Of a stretch of 64,000 nucleotides of DNA, positions 21,905 through 34,325 are shown piece after piece. The notes beneath the pieces are model-generated. The model did not search any database, was not told where the DNA came from, and saw only the letters and a program-made list of their open reading frames with translations. The first letter of the stretch is position 1, and each line of letters starts with the position of its first letter. Made by a program: the position numbers and the translations under genes. The DNA comes from Chamaecrista fasciculata (Eukaryota; Streptophyta; Magnoliopsida; Fabales; Fabaceae): assembly GCA_003254925.1 (NCBI GenBank), contig QANZ01012447.1, positions 173,660-237,659 on the forward strand. The letters are read 5' to 3'.

Positions 21905-23115
21905 GTAATGGCAGGGATATTAACCTGAACAGTGATCTTTGGGTCAAACCCGATAGAGTGGATGCCACCCTTACTAAGGTCTGCCATCTTTTCAACCAGC
22001 ATGGCCACTGGGATAGGGGAAAGGTTCAACAAGTATACAACAACACGAATGCACAAGCGATTCTGCGTATGCCGATATCCCATAGTGGCACAAGAGACAG
22101 AATCGTGTGGAAAAACAGCAGCGACGACCAGTATGTTGTTAGCACTGCCTACTCTTTGCTGACTATTGATACTCAGGGTGATACTCAGATTAACTGGAAG
22201 CAATTCTGGAAGCTGCCTTGCCCCCCCAAAATTCTGCTCTTTGGTTGGAAATGCCTTACGAGTACTCTCCCGGTAGGCGCTAACCTGCTTAAAAAGAAGT
22301 TCAATATCGATGCTACCTGTGTTTTCTGCCACCACAGCACTGAGGATGAGACTCACCTCTTTCTTGCCTGCCCGCTCACTCGAGCGGCCTGGTTCTGCTC
22401 CCCGTTGGCGCTTCGTAGTGACCACTATGTGCAAGATGAACTTTTTCTTTGGCTAAGAGATTCCTTCAAAAGTATTGACACGGATGACAGTAGAAAGGAT
22501 CTGTTTGTGCATATCCTTGTGTTTATTTGGGCCATCTACCAACATCGTAACGAGGTGCGTTTCAAGCAATGTGTTGCGGACCCTTAGATCGTGATTCAGA
22601 AATGGCAAGAGAAAATCTCGCAGCTGAAAGAAGCATTTCAATGGTATCCTAGTCATCGCTCTACAGTTCCTTTAAGGGTGCATTCCCCAGTGAGGGACGT
22701 GCACAATGACTACCCTAGCATCTATTGTTGCTGGCAGAGGAAGAAGCGGCTGAACAAAACTATCTTTGTGGCTTTCCACTTCCAAAATAGTGCTCCCACC
22801 ATGGACCTTTTGCTCTGTCGCACCGCTGACTTTTCAATGGATTCCATCTGTCTTGCAGGTTTCCGTAAGCTACTTGAAGACCTCAAGACCGCCAACATTG
22901 ACAGGGTGAATCTCCATCTTCAACAACTTTGTATGCTGCACAGAGATCGCTCTAGAGTTCATTTTGAGCATGAAGTCATCATGGCAGACATCACACATAT
23001 AATCGCGGAGCGAGAAGGGTACTGGACGATAAGGAAGCAGCCGCACAACCTCCCTCTTCTCAATATCTTTCCTACTGCTTTTAATTTCCTTTATGGCTGC
23101 TTTAGTTTCCTCTAG
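21865..23115 (+). pseudogene. LINE ORF2, zf-RVT and C-terminal region
   Basis: The open stretch 21865-22587 contains 'WRVGNGRDINLNSDLWV', 'WKQFWKLPCPPKILLFGWKCLTSTLPV' and the zf-RVT Cys/His set CVFCHHSTEDETHLFLACPLTRAAWF. After a TAG at 22585-22587 the same frame (22588-23115) carries a 174-codon C-terminal part, probably the degenerate RNase H-like domain, ending just before the A tail. The frame differs from the reverse transcriptase frame, so at least one shift lies near 21860-21900. Confidence 0.75.
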
Positions 23116-23137
23116 GCTTTGTTTCTTGTATTCAAAA

Positions 23138-23154
23138 AACAATAGTGAGTGAGT
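23138..23154. repeat. LINE target-site duplication, right copy (17 bp)
   Basis: An exact copy of 15859-15875 follows the A tail of the plus-strand LINE. Confidence 0.95.
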
Positions 23155-23819
23155 AGTGTGATTATTTTCATTTTATAAGTTGAAAAGAATGAAGAAAGCG
23201 GAATGGAAAGTAGTAAAGTACACAAATTAAATTGTTACCCAAAAAAATTATAACTTAAATTTATTTAAGTAAATTTAATTTGGTGGATTGACGTCCAAGG
23301 GCCGGCAACTAGCAACACTGCCTTCCTCCGTCTTTTACGGACACTAATAGATCAACGTTTTTTAATCGACCAAATTATTTGTTTATTATATTTAAAATAT
23401 AAATTTCCCAAAAATAAGGTGTATAGTTAATTATTTGATTTTTAAAATATGATAAAAATTTTTAGTTTTTAGTTTTTACTTTAATTTTTAAAAAGTATAA
23501 TTATATTATTAAATTATAAAAAAAATTATTATAATTAATTTGATATTTTATTAAATATTTAATCAACTTTTTTAACTTCAATCATAAATTTATAATATAA
23601 GAAAATTTAAGATCGCATCACATTTATTGTTAAATTTTAATTAATATATTTAGTATAAATTATATTAATATATATTTTTTTAAAAAAAATATAATTATTT
23701 TCAAAAATTTAATTAAAAAATTTTTCAAATTTAAAAGATTAAATTATTAATTTATCCTACCAAAAACTTATGTAAACACTCATTTATTATTTTTTTTGTT
23801 TTTTTTTAAATATTAATTA
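23155..23819. other. AT-rich intergenic stretch
   Basis: Very AT-rich, with no open frame or repeat boundary that I could support. Confidence 0.6.
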
Positions 23820-24192
23820 AGCTAAATAGTACTAAGACCCCTTAAGTTTTAAGTTAGAGGTAAGAAACATCCTTGAGCTCTAAAATTTGATAGGAAACCC
23901 TCTAAATTTTCAATTGTGCTCAATTAGGATCTTTGAATTTTAAAACATTATAGACAAACCTCTAAACTTTAAAATTTGCTCACTTAAGACCCTTAAGTAG
24001 TCATATTTTTTTAAAAAAGTCCCAAGGGTCTCAAGTGAACAAAATAGAAAGCTCAGTGAGTTTGTCTGTCAAGTTTTAAAACTCAGGTATTCTATGTGAA
24101 TACAGTTGAAAACTCAAGGGGTCTGTCTGTTAAAACTCAAGGGTATTTTCTACCCCTAACCTAAGATTCAGGGGTCTTAGTGTAATTTAACC
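23820..24192. mobile_element. Mutator-like MITE, 373 bp, perfect 9-bp target duplication
   Basis: The ends gctaaatagtactaagacccc and its inverted counterpart flank a non-coding interior made of 'ctcaagggtc / gacccttaag' type inverted phrases. The target duplication tattaatta is exact at 23811-23819 and 24193-24201. Confidence 0.8.
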
Positions 24193-24241
24193 TATTAATT
24201 AATATGAAATCCTGTGATGAGCGTTGTATTATTCTTAATTT

Positions 24242-24752
24242 GGTCAACATCTTAAATTGGTCTCAAATGTATAGGGTAAATTTCAAATGGATCATAAATA
24301 TTTCATTTATTTCATATTGGTGTTATATATTTTCATAATTTCTCCAATTCGTACTAAACTAATCATATTTCTCTTATTTCAAGTTCAAATGCGATAAATC
24401 TAGAGTTATGAAGTTACTTTTGATTAGTACTTTCTCTATTTATTTCAAGACAAACAACGTCAAATTAGGTCTCGAAAGTGATTTGCTCGTTTGATAAACA
24501 AACAAGCGAATTTAGTCTCATTTCTCTCATTTCAAGTTTGAATGTGACGAGTTTGAAATTATGTTAATTCTTGAAGAATTTTTTCTCCGTCTAGTTGAAA
24601 CAATTGACAAATGAGGTCAAATCACATGTCAAAAATAAATTTGGGACCAATTTAAAAAATTATAAAAACAATGTCACCAATCTAAAACAAATAAAATAGT
24701 TAAGACCAATTTGAATCTATCCCACATATTTGGGACCAATTTGAGATTTTGG
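24242..24752. mobile_element. Fold-back MITE family F2, copy 1
   Basis: The long inverted repeats (outer phrases 'aaattggtctcaaatgtat' and complement) and a core with 'caagttcaaatgcgataaat' are shared with copies at about 31640-32245, 33513-33997 and 34326-34845. The right end lies just before the leader of the bHLH gene. The target duplication is poorly preserved here. Confidence 0.65.
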
Positions 24753-24799
24753 TCTTTCAATTTTTTTTTAACATTTGAAGTTAACAAACCCAAATTAGA

Positions 24800-25043
24800 T
24801 TAATACCCACTTATTACTCTGATTTTGTTCATTCATATTCTTCCTTATACTTCCCATCTTTCTCGTCTCTCTCTTCCTCTCTCTCTCCCTCTACAGTCAA
24901 TCACTCTAATCAGCCATCTCTCATGTAATTCACATACCATTATCCTCCTCCTCTTATTCTTATTCTGCAATTCTTCCAACTTCACAATAGCATTATATCA
25001 TTCCTCAATTAATCAATCTCTCTTCAATCTCCATCTTCCTCCT
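24800..25043 (+). promoter_or_regulatory. Probable 5' UTR of the bHLH gene, pyrimidine-rich
   Basis: From 24840 to about 25040 the sequence is strongly C/T-rich (ctctctcttcctctctctct at 24867), as is common in plant leaders. The same frame as the bHLH protein is open upstream of its ATG, but it has no ATG and looks like leader. No clear TATA box was identified. Confidence 0.5.
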
Positions 25044-25151
25044 ATGGACAATCATTTCTTCCTCAACACCCTTCTTCCCTCTTCTTCTTCTTCTTCCTCA
25101 TCTCCCATTCAATGCCCATCTCACCATCATCAAGATCCCTTCTTTAACCCC

Positions 25152-25182
<31 letters not shown>

Positions 25183-28100
25183 TAATCCCACCCCATCATC
25201 CTCATCAACATCATCATCACCTTCAATTCGATTCTTCCACTTCTGACTTATCCAACAACCATTTCCTCATCAGAGAATTCATTAACAAATTAGGAAGCAA
25301 CAACAACAACAACATCAACATTCCTCCATTGATGAAACCAATTGGAGGTTTGAACTCTAGTACTGTGGCTGATTTCTCAGCTGATCCTGGCTTTGCTGAG
25401 AGGGCTGCCAAATTTTCTTGCTTTGGAAGTAGGAGCTTCAATGGCAGAACCATTAATAATAATACCAATATTATTAATAGTAATAGTAATGATAATGGTG
25501 AGTTGTTGGGTCAGAGATCTGTTCCTCCATTGATGCAGAATGGGAAGATATCAAGAGTCTCAAGCACCCCATCTCTGAAAGCACTTGGATCTCATCAAAA
25601 TATGGAGAATAATAATAATAATATTAATAAAATTAATTCTTCTTCTTGTTCTCCATTGCATTCTCAAGATGATCAATCTTCAATCTCTGACCAAATCCCA
25701 AATGGGGAATTATCTGGGTTCCTCAACAAGCCTTCCCCTGATGTCAATTCTAGAAAGAGAAAAGCTTCTTCCAAGTCAAAACCCAAAGAAAATCCAACCT
25801 CTCCCAATCCTCCCAAGGTAAAAATAATGCATCATCTTTCTTTCTTTGCTTATTCAGTATCTGGAGTTTTGTTCCAAATAATCCAGATTCATGATTATGG
25901 TGAGAGGATCTCTTAATAAGAATAATTGTAATTATAAAGTTTCCAGCCCGAAATCTTACTTAGACAGCTTATCACTTGGACTAGTTTCTCGTTGATAAAA
26001 ATGACGCATTTAAAATGAATCAATTGTTGGATTTCAATTCTGGGTTTTTGGGTCAATAAGGAATCTCCTAAATCCAAAAGGGTCTTCTTTTTGTTGATCT
26101 AAATTATATATCTTCTTCAATTCCAGGGTGGTGAAGCTAATGGAGACCTAAATGCAAAGAGGAGCAAGCCAAATGAAGCTGAAGGACTTGAAAAGGCAAA
26201 GGAAGAGTCAAATAATGCTGAAGGAAATGAGAAACAGAACACCAAGAATGCTAATAGTAATGATAATAATAACTCAAACAAACTTCCTGAGCCTACAAAG
26301 GATTACATTCATGTCAGAGCAAGAAGAGGGCAAGCCACTGATAGCCACAGTCTTGCTGAGAGAGTAAGAATCAGTCATAATTATAAATGATTTTTGTTTT
26401 TCCCATTCATTGGGAATCATTACTTGAGGCTTTCATTTTGACATTTTATCAAACACCTTTTGAACAAACAAACAGGTGAGGAGGGAGAAAATCAGTGAGA
26501 GGATGAAGCTTCTGCAAGATCTTGTACCAGGATGCAATAAGGTTAAACAAATTAAAATCAGAGATATATATATATATATATATAGTTGGAAATTTTGTGG
26601 TCTGATTTATTGATACTAATTTCTGTATAAATCATTCATTCTATAGGTTACTGGAAAAGCTCTCATGCTTGATGAAATCATAAACTATGTGCAGTCATTG
26701 CAGCGTCAGGTGGAGGTAAAAAAAAAAAAAAATCCCATAACCAAAAATTACCATTTCTTTCCTTAAATCATGATGATAATAATAATTCTAAAGTGATTCA
26801 TTTATCTCATTTGGCAGTTCCTGTCTATGAAGTTGGCTTCTGTGAACACTAGGGCTGATGATGATGATATGACTATGATGAGCATTGACAATCTCGTCTC
26901 AAAAGATGTAAGCTTTTTTCTTTTTAATGTTTTTGGGGGGCTCTAGGCATTTTGGGTTTGGTTGGTTGCTTTTTCAGCAAAGTTTTTTTTCTTTTCTTTT
27001 TGGTGAATTGAATTGAGACTTTTTGTGTTTGGGATTTTGGTATTTGCAGATATTTCAATCAAATCCCTCAGCACCAATATTTGCTTCAGAATCAACAGCC
27101 TTTTATGGGCAAAACTCAGTGATGCCAAATGCATCTGTGGAATCTTTAGATACTGCTCTATTTGCCATGCACCTACCTCCACTAAATGCTTTTAATCAAC
27201 CTCCTTCTCACCCTCAGGTAAGTTTTACCTTTAATTTTTTTAAGGCCTAAATTTTAAATAAATTTTTTTATATCTTTATTATAAAATTTACTGAAAAAAA
27301 TAAAGATAATTAAATTAATAGAAGTTATACTTAAGGGCAATGATATAGAGGTACCAATCTCTCTACTGTTAGATTTATTTTATTAAGACTTCACCTCTTC
27401 ATAGTTTTTTTTTTTTTTTACTTTAAAAGAAAGAATTAATTTCTCATAACATGATAAATTTATATTTTAAAATATGCATAAATTTATTCTTTTGGTAAAC
27501 AAACAATTTTGATGGATTCAATTCTATAGCTCACTAAAATTAGAATATGGTTCAAATTTCTATAAGTGTTTATAGAGATACTTACATCTCGACAACTAGA
27601 ATGAAATTCAAAAAGTCAACTATTTACTAACTAAACTATTTTTTTTTGTTAGCAAGATACTTACTTAAATTTAATGTCTAACTAAATAAAGACAATTGAC
27701 AAAGAAAATTTGTATAATCAATCCTAATAATGAGACATATTAAAGGTCACATTTTACATGATCAATTGTTTAAAGGGTGAACATAAAGCAGGAGAAAGTG
27801 ACTACAATATAAGATTTTATCTATTTTTTTATGTAATTACAAGGTAAAATATGTTCCTCACACTATCTTTTAATGGGGTTATATAACTTTAAGTGGGGTC
27901 TATATATTTATTTATTTTTATAAAGTGGGTTTAGATAACTTTTGGCTAATTCTTCTTGTGTCTTATGATTTGCAGTATCCAATGAGCTTTTGTGAGGATG
28001 ACCTACACACCATTGTTCAGATGGGTTTTGGCCAAACTGAAAATGGGAAAATGCCAACACAATCCCCAACCTTCAATGGTAATAATAAAATTTTCTATTT

Positions 28101-28213
28101 AGATAATTAAATGGCATATTATATTATATTTATTTCCATTTGACTGAACAACTTAATATTTGGTCTAATATGCAGGTTCAAGTCAGTTGCCTAATATGAA
28201 AGTTGAGCTCTAA
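25044..28213 (+). CDS. bHLH62: bHLH transcription factor, bHLH62/CIB-type subfamily
   Basis: A nuclear DNA-binding protein expected to bind E-box/G-box sites as a dimer. Exons: 25044-25817, 26127-26363, 26476-26541, 26647-26715, 26818-26907, 27050-27217, 27976-28078, 28176-28213; every junction is GT..AG, giving 514 aa. The start MDNHFFLN is the first ATG and resembles the start I recall for Arabidopsis bHLH62 (MENELFMN). Residues 1-90 are rich in Ser, His and Asn. FLIREF (about 74-79) and [20 protein letters not shown] (111-130) are subfamily motifs. [21 protein letters not shown] precedes the bHLH (about 324-382), with H332, E336 and R340 as DNA-contact residues. The protein ends NMKVEL. 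The ortholog call is from memory; bHLH77, bHLH78 and bHLH49 are alternatives. Confidence 0.93.
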
Positions 28214-28882
28214 TCATCATTCATTACGCCTTAATTGAAGCCCAGAGGAATTGGAAGATTGCTGTAAATAAGAGATTTAATTCTACCAACCCCTTTCAAT
28301 TATTATTATTATTAGAGTAAATTGATAATTCAGTTCTTGAAAAATCACTGAACTAACAATTCGATTTTTAAAAAGTTGAAATAAACAGATTAATTTTTGA
28401 AAAATCAAAATAGTATACTATTAGTCATTTTCATAAATTAAATAGTATACTGTTTTAATCTTTCAATAATTAAATTGTATATTTCAATTTTTTAAAGACT
28501 GAGTTGTCAACTTAATAATCTTTTAAGAATCGAATTGTTAGTTTACTTTAGTATTAATATTAAGCCTTCATCATTACTCAATAGGTCTATTCAATAGAAA
28601 CCACAGTTTTCCATGTCATTAAGGATTTTCTTTTTCTTACCTCTGATTTGAAATTCTAATCCTCCGGGAGCAGTTCTTTTTAATTTTTATTTTTTGGGTT
28701 TTCTCTGTGTAACAATTCATGTAAAATCTTAGGACCAATTCTATATTTTCTGGTGCTAATAAATTCTTGTTATGGCACCAATTTGTAAGATATATTAATG
28801 CTAATCAAAGAAAGAGTTTTTATTTTATTTTATATTTTCTGGTGCTGATAAACTCTCCGGTAAATAGAACATAATAATTTCT
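28214..28882. other. 3' UTR and downstream stretch with fold-back sequence
   Basis: The bHLH 3' UTR starts here; its end was not fixed (an aataaa-containing stretch lies near 28760). From about 28314 to 28545 an inverted pair (gagtaaattgataattc and complement-like gaatcgaattgttagtttac) suggests a small MITE. A 25-bp phrase 'tatattttctggtgct-ataaa' occurs at about 28742 and again at about 28832. Confidence 0.5.
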
Positions 28883-28988
28883 AATTAGACACATTAACAT
28901 AATAGTTAAACTCTCAGTCCTCTCGTAATTACTCCTCCTTTTGTTCTATTTACCTGAGAGTTTAACTATTATGTTAATGTGTCTAATT
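28883..28988. repeat. Perfect 35-bp-arm hairpin
   Basis: The arm 28883-28917 is the exact reverse complement of 28954-28988, with a 36-base spacer that also contains gttctatttac, the complement of gtaaatagaac just outside the left arm (28860-28870). No protein or known RNA is recognised. Confidence 0.9.
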
Positions 28989-30544
28989 TTATTATTTATT
29001 AAATTGTTAACTTATTATAATTCATACATCACATCAACCCACTAAGAATTTTAGTGGGTTTTCATTATATCCCTATTAAAATAGTCATCTCAATTAATCT
29101 CTGCATAATCTGTGGACATGATTCTCACTTTGGGTTGAAACCAGCTGTATTACTTGTGGGGTCTTTTTCCTTTCTTTTTAGATTTTATTTTAAAATTAAA
29201 AATTCTAATTAAAATGATTAGGACATTTTAGTTATAGCTTGAGCTGTGGTCAACCATAATTTCTGGCATTTTCTTGAATTTTCTGTAGCTTTTCACCAAA
29301 AACAGAAGCTTCTGTAACTTTTAACTGTGAAGAATAATTAATAAATAAATAAATATTCAATTAATTTTTAGAGGTTGTGGGTCAGAAATATAGAACCACC
29401 CTTCTTATTAAAAACAAAAAGAAATATATAATTAATTTTCTTTTTAGCATAAAAAGAATCCCAAGTTGGCAGTGGTGAGATTCTGACTAGGCCCATTGAA
29501 TCCAGAAGCTTTATATTTTATAATGTCACCAACTTTATTATTATACTAATTGATAATTAACTTGTGTAGAACAAAAGAGGGTATATAGTCTTTCAAAAAA
29601 AAAAAAGGTGTATAGTGGAATTCAGGTTTGGAAAGATACTGTTAAAAAAGTAATTTAGATTAATAATTTTTTTCCTCAATAATTGTTTAGCAAAAAATCC
29701 ATATTTGGGGGGTTCTCACAAAGGATTTTTGGATTGGAGCATTAGACCCTTTTTACTTATTTATTCTTATTTTTCTTATTGGTGGTTATATTATTGATTT
29801 GCATATTACAGTGATTTAATGATTAGTGAGATGTACCCAAAAAAACGGAATTAAGAAAATAGTTAGATTCTTTGAATGTGGTACTGTAGGCTCAATGGGC
29901 CAATATATTTTTTTAAATTTAAAAAGAGAAGATAAATAGAAATGCTAATCTGACAGCCATGTCTTCTAAATTTCCAATCCTTCAAACTTCAATCATAGCT
30001 AGGGATTGGTTCTTATACATTTTTTTATTTATTTTCCACCTCACTTGTTCTTGTCTTCTTAATTTATTTTAAACTTTCATATGTAAAATAATTCTTGATT
30101 TTTTGAACTTTTTATTACTTCGAAATACATATATTACAATTTACAATTATAATTATTCAAGTAAATTTAATAATTTATGTTATTAAATATTTAATAATAA
30201 ATAATATAAATTTTAAAATATTAATATTATTCTCTATGTCTATTATAATTATTATATATTTATGGCCAATGCTTAAAAAAGTCCCATAGCCTGAATATTT
30301 TAACTTTTTCACCCTCACATGCATAAATGTATGATCATAGATTATTTTTTATTTCAAATAAATAGAAGAGACAGAAAGAAATAAAAAGCAATTTGACTGA
30401 GCANAAAAAAAAAGCTTGATGATGATGATTCATATAGTACCGAATCCAGCTTTTATTATTTTTTTATTCAAATTCTTTTTCTTTATATATATTAAAAACG
30501 GTGAATAAAAAAAGCAAGACATTTAGGAACCATAATCTCTGACA
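28989..30544. other. AT-rich intergenic stretch
   Basis: No gene seen. It holds A- and T-runs and an ambiguous base at 30404. Confidence 0.6.
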
Positions 30545-31567
30545 TCCCCCAAAAGTTCGCTTAGCGCGGGGTTCTTTGATTATGACTCGAGGACGCTATA
30601 GATTGTGGAGAAATAAAAGAACTAAAAGAAAGGTCATGAACGTGATTAAAAACATCAATATAGAAATTAACAGAAATTAAGATAGACCTAATAGTCGTAG
30701 ACAGAAGCACCTTAACACCTTTCCAGATGATGTCATTCCTGCACTTCCGGATAACATCAAGGCCGAAGAGGATGGTAAGCCAAGAGGCATCAAAGCGTTC
30801 TCTGTCTCTTTTCCAACGACGAATCCACTGAGTAAGCCACCGCTGCAGGTGTTCGTTCCCCATATCACTCCTGAGAGACAATTGTAGTCCAAACCAAACC
30901 GCTCTGGCAAAACTACACCGCAAAAATGTGTGCGAGATCGAATCATCCGTCTCCCACATAAGGGGCAGACAATATCACAGTGGAAGTGGTGACGATTAAG
31001 GTTGGTGAAGGTAGGAACAGCATCGTTGAAGATCTTCCAAACATTAAGCAACACCCTCAACGGAGCTTTCATCTTCCAGAAATCTCTTCAAGGGAAGTTA
31101 CAACCAGAGTTATTACCATGATTTGGATGGCCCACCTAGTGAAGCAGCTCGAAATCAGTTGCAACGGTGTACGACTCAGTGGCAACAACGGTCCAAATCC
31201 ACGAGTCCGGGGTATGACGCACAGGGCTTGTGGTATTAAGAAGGGCATTTGCATCAGTCGTCGAACAAGCCCGATTGATCTTGTCCACATCACATGTGTA
31301 GGAATTATGGTTAATCAAATCATTTACCAGAATACCAGAAGGGGGAGGGGGCCTGATATGACCCCCCCTCTCCCCGAATTTGCTTCTGATGTCGATCCTG
31401 TCGCCCCTACCAAGTTTCCATTTGAGATGGTCAGTGATGATGGAGGCGCTATCTTTGATCCCCTTCCAAACGATAGAGTCCGAATTGCAAGGCTTGAAAT
31501 TAAAATCAGAGAAGGGAACAATGTATTTGTTGTGAACCTACTGAGCTACAAAACATCCCAAACTTGA
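30545..31567 (-). pseudogene. LINE ORF2 fragment (region after RT, zf-RVT)
   Basis: Minus-strand pieces in three frames read like the C-terminal part of a plant L1 ORF2: 'DSIVWKGIKDSASIITDHLKWKLG' near 31470, 'LRVLLNVWKIFNDAVPTFTNL' (31062-31000), CDIVCPLCGRR and 'SISHTFLRCSFARAVWFGLQL' (about 30935-30870). It lacks the reverse transcriptase, ORF1 and an A tail, so it is truncated at both ends. It resembles neither of the two longer LINEs closely enough to be their direct copy, and its frame breaks mark it as old. Confidence 0.75.
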
Positions 31568-31639
31568 AAAATGGACTAAAGTCTAGTCTTATGAACTTTA
31601 GACTTGTGCAATTTTTTTTTTGTTAAAACTTTTAGGACG

Positions 31640-32245
31640 TTGAATACTCAAATTAGTCCTATATTTTTTTTTTCTCAAAGTTCATTTTAGTCTTTTTATC
31701 TTTAAAAATGTTTAAAGTGGTCCTATATGTTTCCTTAATGGTTCTCTTTGGTCTCAAACTACTCTCTCCAGTTCACAATATCTGCTATAGTTTTGAAAAT
31801 TTTCATATTTCAAAATATCTTATATTTTATAAAATTAAGAAAGCATTAATTATTTTTTTACAATTTTATCCCTACCTATATATTCTCTCTTAACAATAAA
31901 TATCCTTTGAAAATAGGAAATAATAAATCAGGAGTCTTTTTATCTTATATTTTTTTTAAGTTTAAGATGAACTAATCATTTTCTTAGTCTGTGTGCACCC
32001 ACCAAATTATAACAGATATTGGGAACCGGAAAGAATACTAAATATGATCATATCTCTATCATTTAAAAAATTCAAATATGATGAGTCTAAGGTATGAGTT
32101 ATTTTTTTACGAATACTTCTCTATCCAGTTAGGATTATTAGTAAACAAAGTTAAATCGAGTCTAAAAATTGATGAATTCATATTTTAATCTTCAAAAAAG
32201 GAACTCAACATCTTAAACATGATTGTCTCTGAGATCAAAATAAAT
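31640..32245. mobile_element. Fold-back MITE family F2, copy 2 (degenerate)
   Basis: The phrases 'ctcaaattagtcctatat' at the left and 'caaatatgatgagtctaagg ... cttctctatccagttagg' in the right half match F2 copies 3 and 4 in order. The ends are eroded. Confidence 0.45.
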
Positions 32246-33512
32246 AAATAAAAAACATATTTCTAAAATAACCAGATAATAATTAAATAAAAAAAAAACC
32301 ATTGCTCTATATCTGATTGCTTATACTGTAAATTACCTTTGCTATTCAACAACTAAATCAAGTGAGAATCTGGTAACTTGCACTGAAATGGGGTCTTCCA
32401 TTACCCAATTGTGGATGGAAATTTGCAGTTCAATTGTCATAATCAAAGATACATAGTGAAAATATATGTCTCTTAACAAGAAGGAGCAAAAAGATTTGTT
32501 GAGTTCTCTATTCTGAAATAAACTTTGGATTTTGCTTCTAATGATCAGAAAGAAAGGCCCTACCAAACAAGAATATTTGGGAGATATATTTATAATATAT
32601 TGTAAGGCATTATAATGATCATTAGGGTACCTGCCCTACTTACCAAAGTTGTCACTGTTATATCACCCACCATCTCACCTTCATTTTGTGTCCCCTTCTC
32701 TCTTTCACCATAGCAACCAATTTTCTTTTCTTTTTTTTTTCTTTTTCTTTTTCTGTTTAATTTTGAGTTTTTCTTTTATAAAGAGTAAAGATGTGAAAAT
32801 TCAACTTTTTAAGAGGGAAAATATGAATAAGATCAATACTATTTTTGGTTTACTGATTTTGAAGAAATCTAATAATAAAATAATTCAATCTCTTAATAAT
32901 TCGAACTCTTAGTAACGATTACTTATTATAATATTTTTTATCATACGTGTAAAAAGTTGTAGATGTCTTGTAATCTTGTTTAACACATTTTTCAAACCAA
33001 AATCTTACAAGTTTTAAGATGCATAGAGAATTAAAACATGAATAAAAAAATAACAATTCGAAAGAAAACAAAAAAAGCTGTAAAATTAGTTTCTACTTTG
33101 ATTTATTTATTATATATATTTTTTTGAAAAACTCTTTACTCAATGCAGACACTGAAAAAAAAAACTACATTTTATAAGTAAAATTGATTATAAATCTAAT
33201 ATTATATATATATTATTGCAAACTCATCATTTGTCTCACCAAGCAGTCATTATATTTCAGAGCAGATTATAATTAAAGCGCAAACGAACTGAGTCAGAGT
33301 CTATACATTTTCTGTTTCCTGCATTTCAAAGGCTCTCACCATCAACATTCTTTTTTATGAATTTTGAGGTTAATATGATATAGGCTATGGAAAAGTTGGT
33401 TTGCATAAAGACTTGATACAATTTCTAAGTAATATCAGTACTTGAAATAAATGAAAGTGTTCTTATGAATTTTATTTTAGTAATCATTGAGAATACTTGA
33501 TAAATCTTGTTA
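32246..33512. other. AT-rich intergenic stretch
   Basis: No supported gene. A pyrimidine-rich run lies at 32690-32755. Short open frames here have no recognisable similarity. Confidence 0.55.
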
Positions 33513-33997
33513 GGTCAAATGCTCAAATTGGTCTTAGATATATGTCTTTAAGTTCATTTTGGTCCTAGATGTTTCATATTGATCGTTTATATTTTTATTT
33601 AGTTTCATTTTGGTCTCATACTATTAAATGTAATCAAATTAATCTATCATGTTTCAAGCTCAAATGTGACAAGTCCAGAGCTGCATGTTGCTTTTGACGA
33701 GTATATTTCTATCTAATCAGAACCGTTAGAAAATGAGGTCAAATCTGAATCTCGAAAATAGGCGACTCAATTTGACCTCGTCTGTCAATGGACTCAACGG
33801 ATAGAGAAAATACTCGTAAAAAACAATATGTAATTCTAAACTCGTTATGTTTAAACTTGAAACGAAAAAGATTTAACCACATTCAATAGTTTAAGATTAA
33901 ATGAAACTAAATGAAAACTTCTAGGACCAATGTAAAACTTCTTAGGACCAAAATAAATTTAAGGATATATATTTAAGATCAATTTTAGCATTCGGCC
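33513..33997. mobile_element. Fold-back MITE family F2, copy 3
   Basis: Inverted ends ggtcaaatgctcaaattgg and complement of tggccgaatgctaaaattg. The target duplication is atcttgtta (33504-33512) versus atcttatta (33998-34006), 8 of 9 matching, which suits a Mutator-like origin. Non-coding. Confidence 0.75.
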
Positions 33998-34325
33998 ATC
34001 TTATTAAAGAAAGGTACCATTTTTTTTTTAAAAAAAAAAAGCATTTAGTCTTGGTCTTTTCTTTACTAGTGTGTCAGCATCATATACCAGCATTTGTTGG
34101 TGAGTTGAATTTGATTTAGAAAATTGGCCAAGGGAAAAAAGAAAAGAAAAGAAAAGAGACTTTGATTGGGAAGTTGTGGTAGCTAAGTTTGGGTAATAAT
34201 ATCTTTTGAGAGATTCAATAAGATCATGGGACAACACCAACCTCTAGTGAAATTCAACATAGCCTTGTTTGGGTCCCATTTTCAATCTACCAAGATTTTG
34301 TAGTCAAACAAACTAATTGATGGAG

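Larger units (their letters stand above)
15876..23137 (+). mobile_element. L1-type LINE, full length (7.26 kb), degraded
   Basis: The element is bounded by perfect 17-bp target duplications (15859-15875, 23138-23154). It has an 800-bp 5' leader, ORF1 (16676-19102), ORF2 (from 19099) with endonuclease, reverse transcriptase, zf-RVT and RNase H-like parts, and a very short A tail (aaaaaa at 23134-23139). At protein level it is clearly different from the minus-strand LINE at 6346-12858, so two L1 lineages are present. At least eight stops or shifts lie in the coding parts. Confidence 0.93.

Noticed and set aside
24825-25043. Upstream extension of the bHLH frame (73 more codons)
   Set aside because: It has no ATG, is pyrimidine-rich like a leader, and family proteins begin at the ATG used (25044).
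30980-31567. 195-codon frame on +
   Set aside because: Antisense of the LINE zf-RVT fragment, which reads clearly on minus.
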